Part shown: positions 35,140 through 45,260 of the stretch, piece by piece
Numbering within the stretch: position 1 is the first letter of the stretch
How the letters are laid out: each line of letters begins with the position of its first letter
Assembly: GCF_004193775.1 (NCBI RefSeq)
Contig: NC_041007.1
Location: 29,290,850-29,354,849 of the forward strand
DNA from: Glycine soja
Taxonomy: Eukaryota > Streptophyta > Magnoliopsida > Fabales > Fabaceae
Direction: 5' to 3'
DNA length: 64,000 nucleotides
The notes under the pieces: generated by a model
Told to the model about the DNA's origin: nothing
The model's database searches: none
What the model saw: the letters and a program-made list of their open reading frames with translations, nothing else
Made by a program: the position numbers and the translations under genes

Positions 35140-35655
35140 TGGGTACTAGTTACCCTCACCGTTGAGAGGACTACACGTCCTCGCCTTGAGAGGACTACAC
35201 GTCCTCACCATCCAGAGGACTACATGTCCTCGCCTTGAGAGGGCTACACGCCCTCACCTTGGGTACTAGTTACCCTCACCGTTGAGAGGACTACACGTCC
35301 TCGCCTTGAGAGGACTACACGTCCTCACCATCAGAGGGTTGCACGCCCTCACCTCCAGAGGACTACATGTCCTCGCCTTGAGAGGGCTACACGCCCTCAC
35401 CTTGGGTACTAGTTACCCTCACCGTTGAGAGGACTACACGTCCTCGCATTGAGAGGACTACACGTCCTCACCATCAGAGGGCTGCATGCCCTCACCTACA
35501 GAGGACTACATGTCCTCGCCTTGAGAGGGCTACACACCCTCACCTTGGGTACTAGTTACCCTCACCGTTGAAAGGACGACACATCCTGAACTTCAGAGGG
35601 CTACACGCCCTCGCCTTTAGAGGACTACGCGTCCTCACTTTCAGTGGGCTCCATA
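35140..35655. repeat. 24-bp hairpin minisatellite, copy A (about 20 units)
   Basis: Units such as GAGGACTACACGTCCTC and GAGGGCTACACGCCCTC are inverted repeats separated by about 7 bp of 'accttca' type spacer. A higher-order block beginning GGGTACTAGTTACCC (35141-35155) recurs about every 120 bp. The arms pair within each unit although the arm sequence varies. Confidence 0.92.
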
Positions 35656-35829
35656 TCCACACCTTAAGATAATTTAAGGTCCTCTGTCCTTAAATGCTTA
35701 ACCGAGACTTGCACTCCCGGTTAAGGGACCAGTAGTTTCCTTTTAACGGTTCCTGGGCCACCCCCTGATATTGGAGGAGGGCCAACTGTGCGAGCACAAC
35801 TAGAGAGGGAGGCTATCACACTGCTACTA

Positions 35830-36590
35830 TGCATACTGGGGCAAGATTTCACCCGTGCCGCTGCAAAGAGACGAGTGCGGATCATGCGCACCAACATGAC
35901 CACTCTTACATAGATGACATTGCTACTTAGCAATATTCTGCCCAGCGACCGCAATGCCAATCTCCCCCTGCAAAAGTATCACTTGGTCTGTGTCGTCCCG
36001 ACATGGGTAAGTATGCATATGGTTCAACTGATTTCTGATACCTTCTATTGTTTGCAGGGATCGCACCCACAAAGACACCCAGTGGACCTGAAGAAGTCCA
36101 ACAGGGCCCTGGGGTTTCCAGCTCTGGTTACGGGCCTCTATCGGCCCTATAGGGCGCTCGTCCCCCCAGCAAGCTCATGCCATCATGACATAGGTAAGTA
36201 TGCACCTCCCCCAACTGATTTCTGATGTCATCTATTGTTTGCAGGGATTGTGCCCGCAAGACACCTAGTGGACCCGAAGAAGGCCAACAGTGTCTTGGAG
36301 TTGCCAGCTCTAAATACGGGTCTCTATCAGTTCAAGGGAGTGCCTGTTGCCCCCAGCAGGGTCATCAGGCCCCCTACCAATCGAGTTTTCATCTAGAAGT
36401 GTTGCGTCTCCAGGCAGGCGCAGGGCGAAACACCACAGCAGCCTGGGGATGGCCGGCAGCGGGCAACAGACGCACCGCCATCACCTCTAGAGTTCACCTC
36501 AGCTCATCCACAAAAAGGTTAGAGCGTTGCTTACGACCCATGGCCGACCAATAAGCGACCAAGTCCAAAGCCAAAGGTAAGCAAAGTACT
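35830..36590 (+). pseudogene. 'Putative plant transposon protein' fragment, copy A
   Basis: Frames give RVRIMRTNMTTLT, LLLSNILPSDRNANLPL, then after an intervening 'ggtaagtatgca' stretch RHPVDLKKSNRALGFPALVT and finally RLERCLRPMADQ. This matches the type of protein annotated in legumes as 'putative plant transposon protein domain'. The part around 36200-36260 repeats an earlier sequence ('gacataggtaagtatgcac…tgtttgcaggga' occurs at about 36000 and again at 36190), a local duplication. Multiple stops are present. Confidence 0.6.
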
Positions 36591-36769
36591 AGGTCAGTGA
36601 CCGACAAGTCATAAGGCGTCCAGCTAAAGACGTTAAAGAAGCGCTACTAGGAGGCAACCTAGTACCTTTTGAATCTATGCTTGTTATTTGATCACTTTTT
36701 ATAGTAGGACGCACCTAGTTGCTCATGATCCTGGGGATTTAAATAAAACAAGCGCAAGCTCGGAAGGTA

Positions 36770-37100
36770 GTCATACCTCACAAAATATATATATATGTAT
36801 GTTTAGGTAGTGAAAATACCTTAGATATGCATGTATGTAAACAAAAAAATACTTCACAAAATATATATATGTATGTTTAGGTAGAGAGATACCTTAGATG
36901 TGCGTGTATGTAAACAAAAAAATACTTCACAAAATATATATTTGTATGTTTAGGTAGAGAGATACCTTAGATGTGCGTGTATGTAGCAAAAAAATACCTC
37001 ACAAAACATATATATGTATGTTTAGGTGGCAAGATACCTTGGATATGCATGTATATAGCAAAAATACCTCACAAAAATATGCACATGTTTAGGTAGCAAA
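36770..37100. repeat. AT-rich tandem repeat of about 80 bp, copy A
   Basis: Units run 'cacaaaatatatatatgtatgtttaggtag', then 'atacctta/ggat', then 'gcatgtatgta'. About four copies occur, with varying A-rich spacers. A related shorter region is at 48310-48530. Confidence 0.75.
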
Positions 37101-37635
37101 ATACATCATGAAAAAAAAAAGAAAAAAAAAACAAACAAGAAAAAGAAATAAACAAATGATAATGATAAAAAAAAGAAGGAGAAAAAAGAAAAAAATAAGT
37201 TATCTAGCTAAAAAACCAACATGCTTTTGAAAGAGATCACTTCCAACTTTTCTTTGAAAAAATTCGCTGATCATAGCTAGTTTTTTAAAAAAAAAATGTG
37301 TATACACCTGAAGGGTGAATGCTGTGAAGATTTTCCCGGACGCCCGAAATGGACTCGAATGAATGCACAAATTGATAAAAGAACATATTTTGGAAACATT
37401 GGGTTGATTTAAAATAGAGGAAATAAATCCTGAGCCCTAGCATCACATGACCATAAAAATTTAACACTTGAGTGTCCGCATAGGTGCATGCATGACCAGT
37501 TTTGCATAAAATTTCCAAATCATCATTTTTGCATTTGTGTCATGGAAATAATGTGGGTCATCCCTTTTTATCCTTGAACCAAACCAAACCCTGACATGTA
37601 TCATGTCTAGCCATTCTACAAGCCTTGAGCCAAAA

Positions 37636-37935
37636 TCCTGACTCACCATAAACCTTACCCTCGGAAGCAAAAAAAAAAAAAAGAAGGAAAGGGAATTTCC
37701 AATCAAAGAGAAAGCAAAAAAGGAAGGAAAGGAAATTCCCAATCAAAGAGAAAGCAAAAAAGGAAGGAAAGGAAATTCCCAATCAAAGAGTGGGAGAAAG
37801 AGAAAAAAGAAAAGAAAGGAAATTCCCAATCAAAGAGTGGGAGAAAGAAAAAAGAAAAGAAAGAAAATTCCCAACCAAAGAATGGGAGAAAGTAAAAAAG
37901 AAGGAAGCTCCTGGTCAAAGAAACCAGAAGAAATG
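37636..37935. repeat. Purine-rich tandem repeat, copy A
   Basis: Units of about 45-55 bp combine 'aaagagaaagcaaaaaagg' or a close variant with 'ggaaattcccaatc'. Around five copies occur. A weaker version lies at 49080-49170. The AAATTCCC/GGGAATTT ends make short inverted repeats. Confidence 0.75.
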
Positions 37936-38559
37936 TGCAGAGAGGTCTTTGGACCAGACAATATCTGAACAGTACAGAATTGTCACCAAATGAACAAGAA
38001 GAAGGAAAGGAAACCACGACCTAAAATGGTCTTCTCCCTTTGATTACCAACCAAAATCCTGTGCGCTAGCGACTTTTTCGCCCCGCACTAAACAAAAACA
38101 GAAAAAGAAAAAGCCAACAAAAAAAAATCAAAAGCCAAAAACACATAAAAGCCGAAAAACTCCCCAAAAGAACCCATTCCCAAGGGAAGTCCTATTTGAT
38201 CCATGATCACGCATGTAATTTTTGATTTGATAGGAAATAATTTGCAAAGTCAAGTCATGACATATCTATGGTTCGGAATTAGGATGAAACACTTACCTGT
38301 GCGAGATTGATACACTTTGAGTGGATTTCTTCTATTTTTGTCGAACCCAGTGTTTCCTCTAAATGGTCATTTAGAAACGAAATGCTAACATCCAAAATCT
38401 CATTTATGGTTATGGGAGATTTCATCAGCAGACTCTCCTTCCCCGGTAGACGCATTGTTTTTCACTCAAAAAAGCATATGCTGCTCTAAATCAGTTGGAA
38501 TATTTGTCTCTTTGCTAAAGCATGTTTGCATTTTAGTGGAGAAAACACCGAGACATTTT

Positions 38560-38927
38560 CAAGTCTCACAAGTTATCCAGAACTACGTAGGTCTGAGTTC
38601 CTCATTGGAGGATACGTAGGAGCAAAAGCCTCGCTTTTGTCGACCACACTGCTTTCTGTTACCATGACCCAAGAGCTGGTAGCCTGCGGAGACACCTTAC
38701 GGTTATCCGCACCTCGAGTGTGATTGATAAGCGGAGGCCAATATGGTCATCTGCACCCTTTCCAGAGATGTAGGCATCTTCTGGTGGAGACTTTTTCAAG
38801 TCTCACAAGTTATCTAGAACTACGTAGGTCTGAGTTCCTCATTGGAGGATACGTAGGAGCAAGAGCCTTGCTTTTGTCGGCCGCCCCATAATCTTTGTCA
38901 TACTGATCCTGAGGTCATGTGACATGC
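38560..38927. repeat. Two copies of a cassette of about 70 bp with a CAAAAGC/GCTTTTG hairpin
   Basis: Each copy reads 'aactacgtaggtctgagt', then 'ggatacgtaggagcaa', then a short stem (CAAAAGC-ctc-GCTTTTG at about 38621-38637; CAAGAGC-ctt-GCTTTTG at about 38859-38875). The same cassette recurs at about 42370, 42650, 49810, 50080, 50340 and 52580, in internal and LTR positions. Confidence 0.85.
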
Positions 38928-39865
38928 ACCCTTGTATCATCCAGAGGCGGCGGGCCCGATGATACGCGGAGATACCTTACGGTTATCTGCACCCTTTTGT
39001 CATCCAGAGGCGGCGGGCCCGATGACAAGCAGAGACAAAATTTGGTCATTCTGCACCCTTGTATCATCCAGAGGCGGCGGGCCCGATGATACACGGAGAT
39101 ACCTTACGGTTATCCGCACCCTTTTGTCATCCAGAGGCGGCGGGCCCGATGACAAGCAGAGACAAAATTTGGTCATTCTGCACCCTTGTATCATCCAGAG
39201 GCGGCGGGCCCGATGATACGCGGAGATACCTTACGGTTATCCGCACCCTTTTGTCATCCAGAGGCGGCGGGCCCGATGACAAGCAGAGACAAAATTTGGT
39301 CATTCTGCACCCTTGTATCATCCAGAGGCGGCGGGCCCGATGATACGCGGAGATACCTTACGGTTATCCGCACCCTTTTGTCATCCAGAGGCGGCGGGCC
39401 CGATGACAAGCAGAGACCAAGTTTGGTCATTCTGCACCCTTGTATCATCCAGAGGCGGCGGGCCCGATGAAACGTGGATATACCTTACGGTTATCCGCAC
39501 CCTTTTGTCATCCAGAGGCGGCGGGCCCGATGACAAGCAGAGACCAAGTTTGGTCATTCTGCACCCTTGTATCATCCAGAGGCGGCGGGCCCGATGATAC
39601 GCGGAGATACCTTACGGTTATCCGCATCCTTTTGTCATCCAGAGGCGGCGGGCCCGATGACAAGCAGAGACCAAGTTTGGTCATTCTGCACCCTTGTATC
39701 ATTCAGAGGCGGCGGGCCCGATGATACGCGGAGATACCTTACGGTTATCCGCACCCTTTTGTCATCCAGAGGCGGCGGGCCCGATGACAAGCAGAGACAA
39801 AATTTGGTCATTCTGCACCCTTGTATCATCCAGAGGCGGCGGGCCCGATGATACGCGGAAATACC
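38928..39865. repeat. 127-bp dimeric hairpin tandem repeat (about 7.4 copies)
   Basis: Each 127-bp unit is two halves of about 63 bp. Half 1 has arms GTATCATC/GATGATAC around 'cagaggcggcgggccc', followed by GCGGA…TCCGC. Half 2 has TTGTCATC/GATGACAA around the same centre, followed by GCAGA…TCTGC. The unit repeats with only a few changes, so this is a young expansion. Because 127 is not divisible by 3, the apparent 94-codon ORFs overlap with shifted frames and are not genes. Confidence 0.95.
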
Positions 39866-39984
39866 CGAGTGGTTATCCGTATAAACATTCTTTTGCTATC
39901 TGTAAGACAGAATGCTTGATAGCATGCAGAGGCTGACATAGTCTTCTGCACCTTTTGTTCCTCCGGGAACAACAAGTCATTTAC

Positions 39985-40640
39985 ATGCGGAAATTTCATG
40001 GTCACCCGCGACTCTCGTCAACCGAGAGGAGCGAGATTAGTGTCGTACACTAATTTTCGTCCGGGTACCTTTGCTTGATGACATGCGACCTTTCTTTGGT
40101 CCTTGTGAGGTGCTTGGCACCCATCATTAGGCAATTTGTGAAAATCCGGGAACGACAAGTCATGGTCACCCGCGACTCTCGTCAACCGAGAGGAGCGAAA
40201 TTAGTGTCATACACTAATTTTCGTCCGGGTACCTTTGCTTGATGACATGCGACCTTTCTTTGGTCCTTGTGAGGTGCTTGGCACCCATCATTAGGCAATT
40301 TGTGAAAATCCGGGAACGACAAGTCATGGTCACCCGCGACTCTCGTCAACCGAGAGGAGCGAAATTAGTGTCGTACACTAATTTTCGTCCGGGTACCTTT
40401 GCTTGATGACATGCGGCCTTTCTTTGGTCCTTGTGAGGTGCTTGGCACCCATCATTAGGCAATTTGTGAAAATCCGGGAACGACAAGTCATGGTCACCCG
40501 CGACTCTCGTCAACCGAGAGGAGCGAAATTAGTGTCATACACTAATTTTCGTCCGGGTACCTTTGCTTGATGACATGCGACCTTTCTTTGGTCCTTGTGA
40601 GGTGCTTGGCACCCATCATTAGGCAATTTGTGAAATTCTG
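39985..40640. repeat. 163-bp tandem repeat containing LTR-start sequence (about 4 copies)
   Basis: Each unit holds 'gactctcgtcaaccgagag' (stem CTCTCG/CGAGAG) and a 9-bp stem AATTAGTGT/ACACTAATT with a 3-nt loop. It then has about 100 bp nearly identical to the first 110 bp of the LTR at 40773 ('tcgtccgggtacctttgctt' and 'gaggtgcttggcacccatca'). Copies begin near 39998, 40160, 40330 and 40492, and a degenerate one near 40675 leads into the polypurine tract. Confidence 0.9.
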
Positions 40641-40724
40641 GGAACAACAAGTCATTTGCATGTGGAGATTTTATGGTCACCAGCGACTCTCGTCAAATCG
40701 AGAGGAACAAAATTAGTGTCTTAT

Positions 40725-40772
40725 CTTTACTTTCCTTTTATCTCCAATAAAAGACAAGTAAAGAGGGGCAAC
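40725..40772 (+). promoter_or_regulatory. Polypurine tract with adjoining stem-loop, copy A
   Basis: AAAGAGGGGCAAC (40760-40772) directly precedes the LTR and is the likely plus-strand priming site. Just upstream CTTTACTT and TTTTAT (40725-40741) pair with ATAAAA and AAGTAAAG (40747-40763), interrupted by a 3+3 internal loop. The polypurine tract therefore starts inside the 3' arm. The same arrangement occurs in copy B. Confidence 0.8.
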
Positions 40773-43022
40773 TGTCATACCCTAATTTCGTCCGGGGACC
40801 TTTGCTTGGTGACATGCGACCTTTCTTTGGTCCTTGTGAGGTGCTTGGCACCCATCATTAGGCAATTTGTGAAATTCCAAGACATGCCGGAAAACCAAAA
40901 AAATATTGATGCACAATCCGTAAGTTTCCGTGACACACCGGAAATCAAATGGAAGCATCGTTGCATAATTAAGTGAGGTTCCGTAACATTCCGTAAGTCA
41001 AAAAGGGGATGATTATGTAATCCGCAAGGTTCCGTAACATTACGGAAAGAAAACAAGTATCGTTACGAAATTCGTAAGTTTCCGTAACTTTACGAAAAAA
41101 GAATCACAAAAAAAAAGCAGAGGGGGTGTACTTAGTAAAATGGGGGGTGCAAACAGTAATTTTCAAATCTGGGCCCTTCTAGAGGTTTCTGGGCAATTTC
41201 TTGCTTAAGGTTGAAGTAACCTGGGCGAGCTAGATGGCCACCACACCCCCCGTTTTGTTGAAAAATGGGATTCCAGGGCTTCCGGGACACCCGTAATGCT
41301 TCCGTAAAATTCCCATAACTGTAAATAAGCATAATTAACTTAATACGGGTGAGACGGAAGAGAAAAAAAGAAGAAAATCAAGTCCTATATGCTTCCATAA
41401 GGCTTCTGTAACTTTTCCGTAAATTATGAAAGAAGGGGGGTGAACTTATCAAAATTGGGGGGGTGCAAATAGCAATTTCGAAATTTTGAATTGGGCCTTC
41501 CAGAACGTTTTTTGAAGCTGGGTTGCTTCTGGAGGAAGCAACCCAGCTCGCCTGGGCGAGCTAAGGTCGCCTGGGCGAGCTGGGCGGCAACCTCCTCCCC
41601 CTTTTTCCTATAAATAGGCTGAAGGGGGCTGTTCTAAGGATCCCTGAGCCCCCTGGCTATGTATTTCAGCTGTTTTGGGTGAAAAAAATTGTTTCCGTGA
41701 AGAAAATCCAAGCCGAGGTGCTTCCGTAACGCTTCCGAGATGTTTCCGTAAGCAAATCCGTGAAGGTTTTCGTCCGTTCTTCATCGTTCTTCATCCGTTC
41801 TTCGTTCTTCAATGGGTAAGTTTTCGAATCCGAGACTTTTAATTCATTTCTTGTTTTTTTAAGCTTTCCTCTTTATTTCGTTCATTTTCGATTTCTTTTC
41901 TTCCGTCTTTAACGCGCTTTTACCGTTTATTTAAGCCGTTTTCTCACCTAATAAATGATAAAATGAATTTCAACCGATCATTTGTGTTGTAATCTCATTT
42001 AATCACTTTTAAAATGAAATCTAACCGATCGTTCACGCTATAACCTCGGTTAAACAAAAAAAGTAAAATAATAATAAAATAATCAAAATATCTTGAAAAA
42101 TAATAATAAAATAAACAAAATATCTTTAAATAAAATAAAACAAAAAAAATCAATCGGACGTTTTTTCTTTGGAAGTTTCCTTGAATGAATTGATTAATAA
42201 CCAAAGTGAAACTAAGACTAAAATAGACTCACAAATCAAGTTTTGTCCGAAAATCACTAAAAACCGTTTTAAGGTCCAACGCCTTAAACGGTCCTCTTTG
42301 CTTTTATCGGTTAACATGGACCGTTCAAAAGCATAAAATCAACATGTAACTTTACCGCTTTTGAAAGAACTACGTAGGTCTGAGTTCCTCATTGAGGATA
42401 CGTAGGAGCAAAAGCCCCGCTTTTGTCGACCACCCCAAGAGATCGTTAATGGTCCAATGCCTTAACGTTTCTCTCCTTTCAAAAACAAGAGATCGTTAAT
42501 GGTCCAACGCCTTAACGTTTCTCATCTTTCAAAATCAAAAGACCGTTTAATGGTCCAACACCTTAAATGACCTTTTGTTCAAATAAAAACATATTTTGCA
42601 AAAAAGACAAAAACAAACTTAACCAAATACTTTGTTCCGAAAGAACTACGTAGGTCTGATTTTCTCATCCCAAATTGAGGAATACGTAGGAGCAAAGGGA
42701 AACACCCTTGTCGACCACAAAAAAGGAAAAATATAAAAAGGATATAAGGACATAAAAGGGAACGTAAAAATCAAAGTCATGTTTGCACATTCGATTAAAG
42801 GTTGTCGTCCCTTGGGACGGACGTATGGGGTGCTAATGCCTTCCCCGTGCGTAAATACAACTCCCGAACCTTTCACTTAAAAGTTCGTAGATCGCGTCTT
42901 TTCCGGTTTTTCCGACGTTTTCCTCGAATAAACGTTGGTGGCGACTCCGCGCGTATTCCTTTCGTGGAACACGCATCCCGCGAGTCTCGCGTCGCCCTCC
43001 CGCCGAAGGGTAGGTTGCGACA
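40773..43022 (+). mobile_element. LTR of the Ogre-like element (LTR D1)
   Basis: It starts TGTCATACCCTAATTTCGTC and ends GTAGGTTGCGACA (2250 bp). It is recognised as an LTR because it follows a polypurine tract and matches the start, several middle segments and the end of the sequence at 51451-52980. It contains a 'cctataaatagg' box at about 41607, many 'ttccgtaa' motifs and two hairpin cassettes (42369 and 42650). The base immediately after its end is already mid-gag sequence. Confidence 0.85.
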
Positions 43023-43990
43023 GGGGCATACGCAAAAGATGAGGAATTGCTGATACATTTCTTCCAAGAAAGTCTTACTGGGGTAGTTGTTACCTGGTAC
43101 ACTAACTTGGAACCTTCCCGAGTCCATTCTTGGAAGGACCTAATGGTTGCCTTTGTTAGGCAGTATCAGTACAATTCTGATATGGCTTCGGATAGGATGC
43201 AACTACAGAACATGTGCAAAAAGGGGCATGAATCTTTCAAAGGATACGCCCAAAGGTGGAGAAACCTGGCAGCCCAAGTGGCACCCCCAATGATGGAAAG
43301 GGAGATGATAATCATGATGGTAGAGACATTACCAGTATTCTACTATGGAAAGATGGTGGGCTACACACCTTCAAGCTTTGCTAATTTAGTTTTCGTCGAT
43401 GAAAGGATCAAAGTGGGTCTGAAAAGAGGCAAATCTGATCATCATGCTTTGATAAATGCAAAAACTAGGGCAAATGAAGAGGGTGAGAATGAGGGAGAAA
43501 CCCATGCTGTGACTGCCATTCCTATACGGCCAAGTTTCCCACCAACCCAACAATGTCATTACTCAGCCAATAACAACCCTTCTCCTTACCCACCACCCAG
43601 TTATCCACAAAGGTCATCCCTAAATCAACCACAAAACCCACTTACCACACAACCAATGCTAAATACCACCCTTAGCACGAACCAAAACATCAACCAAGGA
43701 AGGAATTTTGTAGCAAAAAGCCTGTAGAATTCACCCCAATTCCAGTGTCATATGCTAACTTGCTCCCTTATCTACTTGATAATGCAATGGTAGCCATAAC
43801 CCCTACTAGGTTTCCTCAACCTCCATTTTTTCGAGGATATGACTCGAACGCAACATGTGCATATCATGGAGGAGTTCCGGGACATTCCATTGAGCACTCT
43901 ATGACCTCGAAGCGTAAGGTGCAAAGTCTAATTGATGCGGGCTGGCTGAAATTTGAGGAGAATCGCTTGTGAATCCTAACATTGACAAGC
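43023..43990 (+). pseudogene. Ogre/Tat-type gag remnant, copy B, 5'-truncated
   Basis: Coding begins abruptly in mid-gag (GAYAKDEELLIHFFQES). It continues in one frame through TWYTNLEPSRVHSWKDLMVA, SFKGYAQRWRNLA and KMVGYTPSSFANLVF to a proline-rich part ending at a TAG (43725). In a shifted frame it continues NLLPYLLDNAMVAITP, CAYHGGVPGHSIEH and LIDAGWLKFEENR. It is better preserved than copy A over the shared part, but ORF1 and the first half of gag are missing, as is all of pol. Confidence 0.85.
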
Positions 43991-45260
43991 GACACCACAC
44001 ATGGGGCAATTTTGAAAGCTGCTGTTAGATGTCTCTAATGACACATCAGGATTTTCAAGTTTATGCCATTATTGTAAACCACAGTTACAATGCTAAATAA
44101 AATGGATAAATTTGACATCTTTGTCCCTCATCCTCTCGTAATTACATCTTTGCTTCCACTAAAATGTGGGTGCAAGTCATTGGTTTGTTTGCTCAAGCGA
44201 CATGCGCTCCTAAGTTTGGACTTCCAAGACCGTTCAATTAGAAGTTACTCATGCTACACATTTGGTGAGGATGCCATAAACGACGAGTAAAGCAGAAAAG
44301 TTCAAAAAGAAAAAGGAAAAAAAGCATTTTGATTGACTGTGTTTTCAAGTAAAATTATAGACGTTCATGTGATCTCATTTTATCATTCCAAAAAGTTTGT
44401 CTTTTTTAGAGAGAAGTGAGTTATCAAGAATAGGAGTCATTTGACTTAACCCATCAACTAAAAAAATCCTTCATCTATTTCTCGTCCTTGAAAAATTCTT
44501 TTTGCGAGAATCAAAGCGCCTCTTTCATTCTTCCTTGCTACAAGGTTGTGAAAACAAAACAATGATGTATACCTCAGAGCCCTACACTGAGGCAATGAAA
44601 AGTACCATGCATAAACTTCAAGCGAACCTAGGGGCAGATTAGAAGTTCTCACCCAATAGGTTCCCTACTACAAGGTCATGATGAAAGACAACGATTAGTA
44701 CCTCAAAGCCCTACACTGGGGCAATGAGGGGCACTATGCATGAGCCTCAAGTGAACATAGGGGCAGATCAAAAGTTCTCACCTGTCAATGTTTTTAAACA
44801 AAAAAAAATGGAGGACAAACCCTGGAATTTCAATGGATTGATTAAACATCAAACGACTCCATTGCCATCACTCCAAAATGGTCAAGTGACTAAATAAAAA
44901 AAAACATACACTCTGAGGGAGTTCCCGGAGAGATTTGCAAAAGATAGGATAAGGTTGCATGAATTATCACCTCTTTCAAAAGGGCAGTCAATCTGTGTTT
45001 TCCAAAAAAATTAATTCAAAATCAAAATCACAAAATAGGGAAAGAATGTCATGAACATTGAACAACTTTCCATTACATTGCATTTTTTCATATGAAGTCC
45101 GCATTTACCAAATTTCACGACAAAGGTTGCATGCATCGGCATCCCTAAAAATCATGTTAACTGCATAGATTTCCAACATCTAATGTCTAATCTTTTGAAT
45201 TTGGGATGACCGGCCCACTTAATGAGTCAAACTCTTGCTTTCTCAAAAGGGTGGACCATT
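43991..45260 (+). other. Non-coding region after gag, copy B
   Basis: This parallels 33240-35139 of copy A without the solo LTR. No domain can be read. Confidence 0.5.

Noticed and set aside
37461..38017. Phe/Ser-rich minus ORFs of about 75-105 codons
   Set aside because: They are translations of the purine-rich tandem repeat, of low complexity and without a domain.
38928..39865. CRISPR-like array (regular repeats)
   Set aside because: The spacers are as repeated as the repeats, and the DNA is plant nuclear. It is an ordinary tandem repeat with hairpins.
38932..39936. Series of overlapping 94-codon ORFs at 127-bp steps
   Set aside because: They are frame-shifted readings of one tandem repeat, each starting in a new unit. 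They show no sign of a gene.
42802..43127. ORFs of 83-89 codons at the end of LTR D1
   Set aside because: They lie in the conserved LTR end, overlap on both strands and have counterparts with different frames in LTR D2.
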